From positions 8,542-72,541 of the forward strand of contig JBEKMN010000029.1 in NCBI GenBank assembly GCA_050008495.1: 64,000 nt of DNA. The letters run 5' to 3'. Within the stretch, counting starts at the first letter, position 1. Each line of letters opens with the position of its first letter. This DNA comes from CAVROP01 sp050008495 (GTDB taxonomy: Bacteria > Acidobacteriota > Terriglobia > UBA7540). Both the position numbers and the translations under genes were made by a program. Below the pieces are notes generated by a model. The model made no database searches. It saw only the letters and a list, made by a program, of their open reading frames with translations, and was not told the DNA's origin. Shown in pieces: positions 52,128 to 60,460 of this stretch.

Positions 52128-52919
52128 ATGAAACGGCACCTTCGACTCTTCGCTCTGTACTTCGCCCAGTACGCCAAGGTTCGCTTGGCCTACAAGGCGG
52201 ATTTCTTCATTGCGATCTTTTCCTCGACGACGGCGACGGTTCTGGGGTTCGGGTTTGTACTGGTGCTTTTCTCCAAGATTCCCAAGCTTCAGGATTGGTC
52301 GTTCTACGAGATTCTCTTTCTTTACGGTTTTTCGCTGATCCCGCTCGGTATATTCAACGTCATCAGTTGGAATCTTTACGAGTTCGGGGACATTTACATT
52401 ATTCAGGGCAAGTTCGACCGGCTCCTGCTGCGCCCCGCGTCGACGCTCTTTCAAGTGGTCTTCGAAAAGTTCCGGTTGGAATCGTTGCAGGAAGTGGTGA
52501 CGGGAGCTGTGGTGGTCGGCATCTGCGTCCGGCGATTACACCTGCCGTGGCACGCGGTGGACTCGTTCTGGTTTGTGTTGATGGTACTCTGCGGGGCGGT
52601 GATTTATCTGGCTGTATTTCTCATTCTCACGGCGGTATCGTTCTGGTTCGAGGACCGGGTGGGCATCGTGCCGCCGGTTTTCAACATGCTCACCTTCGGG
52701 CGCTATCCGCTGACCATCTACAACGTCTACGTGCAATTCCTGCTGAGCTGGATCATCCCCTTTGCCTTTGCCTCTTTCTATCCGACAACGCATTTCCTCG
52801 GGCGGCGAGCGTTCACGCCCTATTTTTATCTTGTACCGGTTGTAGCGACAGGCTTCTTCCTGCTGGCCGTCTTGGTTTGGAACAGGGGAGTTGCAAATTA
52901 CAGCAGCACCGGATCGTGA
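52128..52919 (+). CDS. ABC-2 exporter permease, subunit 2 (COG3694-like)
   Basis: The 263-residue protein has six membrane segments (DFFIAIFSSTTATVLGFGFV, FLLSWIIPFAFASFYP). The cytosolic loop GKFDRLLLRPASTLFQVV is the coupling-helix phrase shared with subunit 1 (GKLAMDLIKPVNIQFMYV). With the ATPase and subunit 1 it forms the full exporter, though the signal peptidase gene lies between the two permeases. Confidence 0.88.
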   Translation: MKRHLRLFALYFAQYAKVRLAYKADFFIAIFSSTTATVLGFGFVLVLFSKIPKLQDWSFYEILFLYGFSLIPLGIFNVISWNLYEFGDIYIIQGKFDRLLLRPASTLFQVVFEKFRLESLQEVVTGAVVVGICVRRLHLPWHAVDSFWFVLMVLCGAVIYLAVFLILTAVSFWFEDRVGIVPPVFNMLTFGRYPLTIYNVYVQFLLSWIIPFAFASFYPTTHFLGRRAFTPYFYLVPVVATGFFLLAVLVWNRGVANYSSTGS

Positions 52920-52980
52920 TCGTTGGTGATTGGTGATTTGCGATTTGTGGTTGTTGATTAGCGAATAAGCTGCCGGTTGG

Positions 52981-53033
52981 CGTCATTCCCGCGAAAGCGG
53001 GAATCCATCATACTCGATCCAACATGGACAAGC
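52981..53033. repeat. Dispersed repeat, ATTCCCGCGAAAGCGGGAAT family
   Basis: The palindrome GTCATTCCCGCGAAAGCGGG and a following CCATCATACTCGATCCAACA match the repeat at 43098. It separates converging genes. Confidence 0.75.
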
Positions 53034-53040
53034 GTCAATC

Positions 53041-54150
53041 CTATTTCGCAAGCACCTCGTTGTAAACCTGAAGCGTCGCCTCTGCCACTCGCTGCCAGGA
53101 GAATTCCTGAGCCCGTGCGAGTCCCCGCTGAATCATCTTCTCTCTTAACTCGGCATCCTCGGCGGCGTAGCGGACTTTTTCCGCAATGTCGCGCGGATCG
53201 TGGGGATCAACATAAAGGGCCGCATCTCCCCCCACTTCGGGAAGCGAAGCCGCCTGGGAGGCCACGACAGGCAAGCCGTTCGCCATGGCTTCCAAAACCG
53301 GCAGCCCAAAGCCTTCTTCCAAAGAAGGGAAAAGCATCACGCTGGCTGACTGATAGAGAACCCGCAGGTCCTCCGGGGTCACATAGCCGCGCAGTTGCAC
53401 GCGGGAGCCAAGCCCCTGGCGGTGTATGTAATCATGCACGATCTCGCTGCCGTGACCGTCCCCACCCGCCAGGATCAGCCGATACTGCTCCGGCAAAGTT
53501 TCGAGAGCCCGCAGGGCATTCAGCGTGTTTTTGCGTGTCTGGATAACGCCAACGCTCAGAATAAGCTGCTTCCCTTCCCCCACGAACTTGGCTCGGGCCC
53601 GCATCCGTTCGTTAGCGGATAAGCTCAACGAAGGAAGATCGACGCCCAAGGGGATAACTCGCAGCTTGTTCTGTGGAAGCGAGGTGTGTGCGAGCAATTG
53701 CCCGGCCGTGTAACGTGACGCGGTGATTACGAAAGCGGCGCGAGCAACGGCTTCACGGAGCAAAGCCGAGAATTTGCGTCGAAACTCGGCAGTGGAATAG
53801 TCATGGCCGGTGATGGGGAAGATGTCGAAGACGGTGACAATCTCCCGCTTAAATCGAAACGCGGGAGGGCGCTGTGCCAAACTATGAAACAGGTCTGCTT
53901 GCCAGGGCAGCCAGAAAGTTAACGGCTCTTGATAAAACCTTACCGAGAATTGCGCTTTCGCAGAACCGGTCCGGGTCGCAGGATGCAGGAATTCCCGACG
54001 CCGGCCGAACCGTGACAGGCGATAACAGAGCAAAAACCGGTGAGGGGTCTCGAGTCCGGCGAGGGCTTCGATCAGCTTGCGCGAATACACGGCGATGCCC
54101 GAGGGTTCGGGGTCCACCGTGTAAGTAGCATCCAAGGCTAGCGTGGCCAT
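53041..54150 (-). CDS. GT4 glycosyltransferase
   Basis: The 369-residue protein has the two Rossmann domains of GT-B enzymes. The N-terminal half opens LDATYTVDPEPSGIAVYSRK (acceptor side). The C-terminal half shows LSVGVIQTRKNTLNALRA and the GT4 EX7E motif in SLEEGFGLPVLEAMANGLPV, which binds the nucleotide sugar. It probably builds a surface glycan, and an ABC exporter lies nearby. I use the ATG at 54150 (MATLALDA); its ribosome site is weak, and a GTG at 54201 is possible. Confidence 0.87.
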   Translation of the reverse strand: MATLALDATYTVDPEPSGIAVYSRKLIEALAGLETPHRFLLCYRLSRFGRRREFLHPATRTGSAKAQFSVRFYQEPLTFWLPWQADLFHSLAQRPPAFRFKREIVTVFDIFPITGHDYSTAEFRRKFSALLREAVARAAFVITASRYTAGQLLAHTSLPQNKLRVIPLGVDLPSLSLSANERMRARAKFVGEGKQLILSVGVIQTRKNTLNALRALETLPEQYRLILAGGDGHGSEIVHDYIHRQGLGSRVQLRGYVTPEDLRVLYQSASVMLFPSLEEGFGLPVLEAMANGLPVVASQAASLPEVGGDAALYVDPHDPRDIAEKVRYAAEDAELREKMIQRGLARAQEFSWQRVAEATLQVYNEVLAK

Positions 54151-54207
54151 GATAGTGGTCAACCAAAGAAGCCTGGCAACGACGCCCGGATGGCCGGTCA
54201 CAGGGCT

Positions 54208-55215
54208 TCAGCCGGCAGACGTTGAATCCACCGCATCCTCTAATCCGTATTCTTTAATCTTCCTGTAGATCGTTGTCTTCCCAATGCCCAGTAGTTTCGC
54301 GGCGCGCTGCCGGTCGCCTTGAGTTGCCTCGAGGGCCTGAAGGATCTGGCGCTGCTCGAGTTCGCGAAGCGTAGCCACTGCCACAGGGTCGTGCGCCTGC
54401 TGCCCCACGAAATAGAGCAGGCTCGAGGGTAGATCACCCACTCGGATTTGTGGGGCGCTTCCCAGCGCCAGGGCGCGTTGGATGCAATTCTCCAGTTCCC
54501 GAACGTTCCCCGGCCAATCATAGTTCACCAAGCGCGCCATGACCTCTTCGGATACGTCGGTGATGCCGGCCTCGCTCGCTCGGTGTTTGGCAAGAAAGAA
54601 CCGAACCAAACCGGCGATATCCTCACGCCGCTCGCGAAGCGGCGGCAACTTGATGGAAACCACGTTAAGCCGGAAGTAGAGTTCTTTCCGCAAGGTTCCG
54701 CTCTTGATGGCAGCCGCGAGGTCCTGATTGGTGGCGGCGATGATTCGGGCCTTCACGGGGATCCGCTGATTACTGCCCAAGGGCTTGACTTCATGCTCTT
54801 GGAGGACACGCAGGAGTTTCGGCTGAAGCTCCACAGGGAGCTCCACGATCTCGTCCAAAAACACCGTCCCGTCGCCCGCCGCAGCGAGCAGACCTTGCCG
54901 GCCCTGAGTCGCGCCGGTAAATGCTCCGCGCACATGGCCGAACATTTCGCTCTCAATAAGGGTGGGCGTCAGCGCGCCGCAGTCGATCGGCACAAAAGGC
55001 CGTTCCGGCCGGGGGCCTTGGGCATGAATGGCGCGCGCCACCAGTTCTTTTCCGGCGCCGCTTTCTCCGAGGATCAGGACGGGATCCCGAGTCTGGGCGA
55101 CCTTGGCGACGGCGTGGTAAACCTTCTGCATGCGCGCCGAACCGCCGCACATCCCCGCGTAGTCGCCCCGATATTCAGCGAAGCCACCGCGCACTTCAAT
55201 CCTCGGAATTCCCAT
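54208..55215 (-). CDS. Sigma-54 activator (AAA+ and Fis HTH, no receiver)
   Basis: The 335-residue protein lacks a sensory domain of normal size: only about 30 residues precede the AAA+ core. Walker A is GESGAGKE, the sigma-54 contact loop is RGAFTGAT, Walker B is TVFLDEI, and the sensor/arginine-finger region is YFRLNVVSIKLPPLRERRED. A Fis-type HTH closes it (GDRQRAAKLLGIGKTTIYRK). Without a receiver, it may be controlled by a partner or by abundance, as for PspF. AGAGG lies before the ATG at 55215. It is divergent from an NtrC-like gene. Confidence 0.88.
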   Translation of the reverse strand: MGIPRIEVRGGFAEYRGDYAGMCGGSARMQKVYHAVAKVAQTRDPVLILGESGAGKELVARAIHAQGPRPERPFVPIDCGALTPTLIESEMFGHVRGAFTGATQGRQGLLAAAGDGTVFLDEIVELPVELQPKLLRVLQEHEVKPLGSNQRIPVKARIIAATNQDLAAAIKSGTLRKELYFRLNVVSIKLPPLRERREDIAGLVRFFLAKHRASEAGITDVSEEVMARLVNYDWPGNVRELENCIQRALALGSAPQIRVGDLPSSLLYFVGQQAHDPVAVATLRELEQRQILQALEATQGDRQRAAKLLGIGKTTIYRKIKEYGLEDAVDSTSAG

Positions 55216-55314
55216 CGGTTCCTCTAACTTCGAGAGCAACGCGCTAATATACCCACGGGAAGCCAATTAGTCAAAAGGGAGAACGTACGCAGGGGCGGCC
55301 CTTCACATGACCAG

Positions 55315-55332
55315 ATGCCTGGGTATTGCCAA
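55315..55332 (-). promoter_or_regulatory. Candidate sigma-54 promoter for the PspF-like gene
   Basis: On the minus strand TTGGCAATACCCAGGCAT matches the sigma-54 consensus: TTGGCA at -24, GC at -12, and exactly ten bases between the GG and GC pairs. The start would be near 55304, about 90 bases upstream of the ATG at 55215. Only the GC of the -12 box agrees fully. Confidence 0.45.
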
Positions 55333-55386
55333 AATGGGTGAGGAGGAATACGGTGTATTATAGTGCTGAAGGGAAACCCTCATACT

Positions 55387-56757
55387 GTGGCCAAGAATGC
55401 CAAGATCTTGATCGTCGAAGACGACGCCCACGAACGCCAAGGGCTCGCCGATCTGCTCTCTCTGTGGGGCTACGAAACCGAGACCGCCGAAGATGGCTCA
55501 GAAGCCCTCGAGAAGATCTCTTCGTTCAACCCTGCGGTGGTGATTTCAGATCTTCGCATGCCGCGCGTGACGGGCATGGAGCTATTGAGGCAGGTCCATG
55601 AAGTCCACCCGGGTTTGAAGTTCATCATGTTGACGGGCCAAGGAACCATCGAGGAAGCGGTAGAGGCTACGAAGCTGGGGGCCTTCAATTTTCTCGAAAA
55701 GCCGGTGGACACCAAGCGGCTGGAAGTGGAGCTGCGCAATTGTCTGGAACGGCAGGAGAGCGAGCGGCAGCTCGAGGCCGCGCACCGCCGGCTGCGCGAC
55801 CTGGGCTTCCTGGGCAACATCGTGGGGCGATCCAAGAAGATTCAGGAAGTGACGACACTGATCTCCCAGGTGGCGCCCTCGCGCGCTTCGGTGTTGATTA
55901 CCGGCGAGAGCGGCACGGGAAAGGAACTGGTGGCCCGAACCATCCACGACTTGAGCCCCCGCCGGGCCCAGCCTTTCGTGGCCGTGAATTGCGCCGCCAT
56001 CCCAGAGACGCTGATGGAAAGCGAAGTTTTCGGCCACGAAAAGGGAGCCTTCACCGGGGCCCTCGAGCGCCGGGTGGGTTGCTTTGAATTGGCGGACGGC
56101 GGAACCCTGCTCCTGGATGAGATCGGTGAGATGCCTTCCGCCACCCAGGCCAAACTGCTGCGGGTCCTGGAAGACTCCAAGGTGCGCCGCTTGGGCAGCA
56201 AGTCGGAAATCTCCGTCGATGTGCGGGTGCTTGCAGCTACCAATAAAGTGCCGGAGGAAGCGGTCGCCAAGGGTCAGTTGCGGAGCGACCTTTACTTCCG
56301 CCTCAACGTGGTCAATATCATTCTGCCCCCCCTGCGCACCCACCTGGAGGATCTGGAGGAGCTGACGACAGCCTTGCTTGATGGCCTGAACCAGAAGCAC
56401 GACCGCGCCGTGAAGGGCGTGGACAGCGAAGTACTTCAGGCTTTCCACCGCTACAACTGGCCCGGAAACGTGCGCGAGTTGCGCAACGTTCTGGAACGCA
56501 TGCTGGTGATTTGTACCGGAGATAGCCTGTCCGCCCACGAACTGCCCCGCGGCTTCGGCCGGGCCGGGCTTACCGAAACCGGAGACCAACTCCGGCTCCG
56601 TCCCGGCATGACGGTTGCCGAGGCCGAGCGCCGCCTTATTTTCGAAACCCTTGAGTCCACGCAGAGCAACAAGACGCGGGCTGCCGAGCTGCTCGGCATC
56701 AGCCTGAAAACTCTCCATAACAAGCTGAAGGAATATGGGGCTCAGTCTGAAGATTAA
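55387..56757 (+). CDS. NtrC-family response regulator
   Basis: The 456-residue protein has a receiver (ILIVEDDAHE, VVISDLRMP with the phospho-Asp, FLEKPVD), an AAA+ domain (GESGTGKE, the sigma-54 loop KGAFTGAL, LLLDEIGEMP) and a Fis-type HTH (KTRAAELLGISLKTLHNKLK). It activates sigma-54 promoters when phosphorylated. I choose the GTG at 55387, giving MAKNAKILIVEDD; a GTG at 55363 is possible. The 3' end overlaps the sensor kinase gene by 23 bases. Confidence 0.92.
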   Translation: MAKNAKILIVEDDAHERQGLADLLSLWGYETETAEDGSEALEKISSFNPAVVISDLRMPRVTGMELLRQVHEVHPGLKFIMLTGQGTIEEAVEATKLGAFNFLEKPVDTKRLEVELRNCLERQESERQLEAAHRRLRDLGFLGNIVGRSKKIQEVTTLISQVAPSRASVLITGESGTGKELVARTIHDLSPRRAQPFVAVNCAAIPETLMESEVFGHEKGAFTGALERRVGCFELADGGTLLLDEIGEMPSATQAKLLRVLEDSKVRRLGSKSEISVDVRVLAATNKVPEEAVAKGQLRSDLYFRLNVVNIILPPLRTHLEDLEELTTALLDGLNQKHDRAVKGVDSEVLQAFHRYNWPGNVRELRNVLERMLVICTGDSLSAHELPRGFGRAGLTETGDQLRLRPGMTVAEAERRLIFETLESTQSNKTRAAELLGISLKTLHNKLKEYGAQSED

Positions 56758-58570
56758 GCTTACCGCCCTCAACACCCTGCTGGTCCTCTTCATGGTGCTG
56801 GGCATCTCGACGCTTTACCTCTCGCATCTGACGCGGCAGGCTCTCGCGGAGGTAGAAAGCAGGGGCGAATATGTGGCCAGCGAGATCTATCATCAGGCCA
56901 GCACGGTCTTGTCGCAGGCGCGCATGCCGCGGGGCTCGAACCCGTTCGATATTCAGGCTCTGCGCAGCGTGATGCAGGGTCAGTTCGCGAAGAAAGCGGG
57001 ATTGAGCTCGCTGCTGGAATCTGCCGTCGGCTATTCGCCTTCCGTTTATTATGCCGCCATTACGGATACCCAGCGGCGGGCCCTGGTGCACAACGATCCC
57101 ACTGAGATCGGCCAGGTGCTGGCCCAGGCTCCGCGCTTCGACGACCTGCTTCGCGCCGGATTGCTGAAGCAGCTCCGCGTCATTTATGGCCCCTCCACGG
57201 TGTATGAAGTCGTGTTGCACCTGGAAATTGCGAATCAGCCGTTCTGCGACGTGCGGGTCGGAGTCGGGACGCTCTTCGTCAGGAACGAGATCACGCCGGA
57301 GTTGCGCGCTGCCCGCAACCTCTCGATTGCCGTCATCATTCTGACCACGCTTTCGTCCGTTCTGCTCTCGTATGTACTTTTGCGTCCTCTGGAAACTATT
57401 TCCAGAAGCGTTGACCTCTTGGCGCGCGGCCAGTATTCCGAATCGGTACGTCTTAAGCGCAGCGACGAGTGGGGCGTGCTCTCCTCAAAACTGAACCTCC
57501 TGGGCGAACAGATGCGCGGCGAGAAGGCGGCTTTTGTCGAATTGCAGGAGAATCTCGATCAACTCTTTTCCAAGCTGAGCGACGGCCTGCTGCTTTTCGA
57601 GCGGCACGATCGCCTGGTCCTCGCCACTCCCGCGGGCGCGCGGCTGCTCGGTTGCCGGGCAGAGACCATCCTTCATCGCCAGGCGCAGGAGGTGTTCACC
57701 GCCGAGAATCCCCTTCATGAGCTCTTGCGGCAGGCCTTCGCTTCACGCCAGTCGACGCCCTGGCGAACTTTAGATCTGGGAGGCGAGCCGCCGGAGCGCC
57801 TGGCGGTGAACGTTCGCTTCATCGTCGAACAGGGCGAACCGATGGGATGCCTGGTTACCTTGCGGGACGCCAGTTCGCGCGCTCAGCTCGAGGACCAGAT
57901 TGATGTGACGACGAAACTGGCGGCCCTCGGCCGGCTCACTTCCGGAGTCGCCCACGAGGTGAAAAATCCGCTCAATGCCATGGTCCTCCAGCTCGAGCTG
58001 CTGAAATCCAAGCTGGCCGATCAGGGTGATAAGGTGGGCCCGCACCTGGCAATACTCTCGAACGAGATCCAGCGGCTCGATCGAGTGGTCAAGACCTTTC
58101 TCGATTTTACCCGCCCGGTCGAGCTCCACCCCACCCCCGCGGATGTGGAACAACTGGTGCGCGAGGTCTTTCTGCTGGCCGAGCCTCTGGCCAAGAAAAA
58201 CAACGTCCGACTGGTCTTTGAGCGCCCGGGAGCACTTCCAACGGTCAGCATCGACCGGGACCTTATGAAACAAGCGCTCCTGAACCTGGTTTTAAACGGC
58301 TGCCAAGCTATGCCCTCCGGAGGAGAACTCAAGGTCAAACCGCAAGTCGACGGCCGCTATCTTAACCTCGAAGTCTCCGATGAGGGCGAGGGTATTCCGC
58401 AGGATGCCCGTCAGAAAATCTTCTCGCTCTTCTTTACCACGAAGCCCGGCGGCACGGGCATCGGACTTGCTATGGCGTTCAGAATTCTTCAACTCCATAA
58501 CGGCTTCATCGAGTTCACGAGCGAACTACACCAGGGCACGACGTTTCGGCTTTTCGTTCCCGTGTCGTGA
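56735..58570 (+). CDS. Membrane sensor histidine kinase, NtrB/AtoS type
   Basis: The 611-residue kinase has TM1 (about 12-32), a periplasmic sensing region of about 160 residues, TM2 (about 192-212), a HAMP linker (LRPLETISRSVDLLARGQYS), a PAS domain (about 255-375), a HisKA domain with His407 (LTSGVAHEVKNPLNAM) and a HATPase domain (LNLVLNGCQAMPSGGELKV, GTGIGLAMA). It should phosphorylate the NtrC-like regulator whose gene overlaps its start. The signal is unknown. Confidence 0.92.
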   Translation: MGLSLKIKLTALNTLLVLFMVLGISTLYLSHLTRQALAEVESRGEYVASEIYHQASTVLSQARMPRGSNPFDIQALRSVMQGQFAKKAGLSSLLESAVGYSPSVYYAAITDTQRRALVHNDPTEIGQVLAQAPRFDDLLRAGLLKQLRVIYGPSTVYEVVLHLEIANQPFCDVRVGVGTLFVRNEITPELRAARNLSIAVIILTTLSSVLLSYVLLRPLETISRSVDLLARGQYSESVRLKRSDEWGVLSSKLNLLGEQMRGEKAAFVELQENLDQLFSKLSDGLLLFERHDRLVLATPAGARLLGCRAETILHRQAQEVFTAENPLHELLRQAFASRQSTPWRTLDLGGEPPERLAVNVRFIVEQGEPMGCLVTLRDASSRAQLEDQIDVTTKLAALGRLTSGVAHEVKNPLNAMVLQLELLKSKLADQGDKVGPHLAILSNEIQRLDRVVKTFLDFTRPVELHPTPADVEQLVREVFLLAEPLAKKNNVRLVFERPGALPTVSIDRDLMKQALLNLVLNGCQAMPSGGELKVKPQVDGRYLNLEVSDEGEGIPQDARQKIFSLFFTTKPGGTGIGLAMAFRILQLHNGFIEFTSELHQGTTFRLFVPVS

Positions 58571-58582
58571 CCAGGGCCCGGA

Positions 58583-59683
58583 ATGGACGCGCAACCCTCA
58601 CCGCCAACGCCCCTCTCGAATGCCCCATCATTGGGCCAGAGCCCCCCTGCGCCGATTTCCGCCGCGGGCGCGATCCTGTTTGCCCTCGAAGATACTCTTC
58701 GGCTTTTGTTCCGCCCATTTGATGTTTGGAGGTGGGCCAAGCTGGGCCTGCTTTGCTTTTTTTTGGGAGGCGGAACTCCTACGGCGGCATTCCAATGGAG
58801 CCTGGGCGCTCTGCCTGGCGATCTGCGACTGCCCAGCCTGCTGAGCCGTACGCGTCAATTCGTCGAGCAGCACCCTTCACTTATACTTCTGGTCGTCGTG
58901 GGGGCTCTTGCGCTGGGGATCAGTGTACTGTATCTGCGGTCGCTTTTTCGATTCATCCTGGTGGATTCGCTGGTCAAACGGGAAGTGTCTCTAGGCCGGG
59001 CCTGGACCGCCCTTCGCCCCCTCGGAGAGTCGTATTTCCGCTGGCTGGCGTCAACACTGGCGGGGCTCGTTGCTGCTTTCGCTCTGATGGTCATCCTCGC
59101 TCTTCCTGGTCTCCAAGCGGCTTCCGCATCCGGCCCCGGCAGGCTTTTCGCCACGGCATCGCTGGCTTTGATCCTCTCCTTGATCGTCCTCGTCGGCCTG
59201 GCTGTGGCCCTCCTGATAATGCTCACCGACGATTTGGTGGTTCCCTTAATGTACGCGGACCGATTGCCGCTGCCGTCGGCATGGAAGTTGCTGTGGCAAA
59301 AGATGCGCGCTGACCCAGCCTCGTTCGCGGTTTATATCCTGCTGCGGTTTCTGCTTTCGGTTGGCGTCAGTGTTGGTGTTCTGCTCTTCCTCGTCCCCTT
59401 GCTCGTAGGTCTGTTTTCCGGCTCGATCATTGTGGCAGCAGTCATCGTCCTGGCGCTGCACCTGGTTGGTTTGACTTGGGTGTGGAGTCTGCCGACCATC
59501 GGCCTGGCCATCCTCGCGTTGCTTTTGCTGGCTGGGCTGTTGATTGCGCTTTTGAGCGCAGTCGGAATGCCGGGCCAGGTCTTTCTTCAAGACTTCAGTC
59601 TGCACTTTATTGCAGCGCGTTCTCCTTCCCTCGCTACTCTCCGCTCCTTGGCCGAGACGGAAGATGAAGCTCAAATGCCATAG
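58583..59683 (+). CDS. Multi-pass membrane protein (366 aa), DUF7544-like
   Basis: After a polar Pro-rich N terminus of 30 residues there are six or seven membrane segments (LILLVVVGALALGISVLYLR, ALILSLIVLVGLAVALLIML, LLALLLLAGLLIALLSAVG). The SAWKLLWQKMRADPASFAVY phrase resembles DUF4013/DUF7544 proteins of unknown role. It follows the kinase gene by 12 bases and is probably in the same transcript. Confidence 0.7.
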   Translation: MDAQPSPPTPLSNAPSLGQSPPAPISAAGAILFALEDTLRLLFRPFDVWRWAKLGLLCFFLGGGTPTAAFQWSLGALPGDLRLPSLLSRTRQFVEQHPSLILLVVVGALALGISVLYLRSLFRFILVDSLVKREVSLGRAWTALRPLGESYFRWLASTLAGLVAAFALMVILALPGLQAASASGPGRLFATASLALILSLIVLVGLAVALLIMLTDDLVVPLMYADRLPLPSAWKLLWQKMRADPASFAVYILLRFLLSVGVSVGVLLFLVPLLVGLFSGSIIVAAVIVLALHLVGLTWVWSLPTIGLAILALLLLAGLLIALLSAVGMPGQVFLQDFSLHFIAARSPSLATLRSLAETEDEAQMP

Positions 59684-59719
59684 GTCGGGAAGCGAGAAAA
59701 TGATAAAATCTCTGACAGC

Positions 59720-60298
59720 ATGAAACCGAAGGCCATCCCAATCTGGTGGTGCAGTCTGGCGCTCTTGATCGGAGGCTGCCCGAAGCGCCAAGCCTCCCCG
59801 CGGATTGTGTACGTCCCGCCGTCGCCGCCGCACGCGGCAATGCAAGCTCCAGGCCCCGAAAGCCCGCCGGTGATGGTGATTGAAGAGCCGCCGCCGCCGG
59901 AACCGGTAGTGATTACTCCGCTTCCGGAGACTCCAGCCCCCAAGGAGGCGGCGCCACAGCCCCACCGCGCGCAGCACCGGGAACAAACGTCCCCCGCCCC
60001 TGGAAGCGCTCCGGAAACGGACGAGGAACCCTCGCCCCCGCTGCCCTCGCTTGCGCCGCGAGAGAGTTCATCGGAGCAAGCGACGCAGCGTCGTGAAATC
60101 CAGGGCTTGCAGGATGACCTGCAGAAGCGAATCGCCAAACTCGGCGCAGCCGATCTCTCTCCCGTGGATCGCAAGACCCTCGAAGACGCCAAGGCCTTCA
60201 TTGCCCAATCTACTCAGGCTCTAAATGAAGCCGACCTGCAGCGCGCCCTCATGCTGGCGCGCAAAGCGTCCCTTTTAGTTTCGGCGTTGGAAAAGTAA
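59720..60298 (+). CDS. Proline-rich lipoprotein (192 aa)
   Basis: The signal peptide ends in a lipobox LLIGGC with Cys20 as the lipidation site. Residues 25-115 are a Pro/Glu/Ala-rich spacer. The last 70 residues are a helical pair (REIQGLQDDLQKRIAKL, QALNEADLQRALMLARKA) of unknown role. It is likely anchored in the outer or inner membrane, with the spacer crossing the peptidoglycan. The ribosome site is weak. Confidence 0.7.
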   Translation: MKPKAIPIWWCSLALLIGGCPKRQASPRIVYVPPSPPHAAMQAPGPESPPVMVIEEPPPPEPVVITPLPETPAPKEAAPQPHRAQHREQTSPAPGSAPETDEEPSPPLPSLAPRESSSEQATQRREIQGLQDDLQKRIAKLGAADLSPVDRKTLEDAKAFIAQSTQALNEADLQRALMLARKASLLVSALEK

Positions 60299-60302
60299 AA
60301 TC

Positions 60303-60421
60303 GTGGCGCGGGCGTCTCGCCCGCGGTCGCGGGAGCGTCTCGCTCCCGCGCACGGGCAGAGCCTGTCCTGAGCGGAGCGAAGGAATGCCCGTGCCACAGC
60401 GGGCGTCTCGCCCGCGCCACA
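60303..60421. repeat. Dispersed repeat, GGGCGTCTCGCCCGC family
   Basis: GGCGCGGGCGTCTCGCCCGC, GGGAGCGTCTCGCTCCC, a middle segment with GCCTGTCCTGAGCGGAGCGA, and an inverted outer arm ending CGGGCGTCTCGCCCGCGCCA. It is nearly the same as the copy at 28058 and lies between converging genes. Confidence 0.85.
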
Positions 60422-60460
60422 CCCGTCCACCGTTGGCGATTTTCTGCTCTGACCCCGTGT

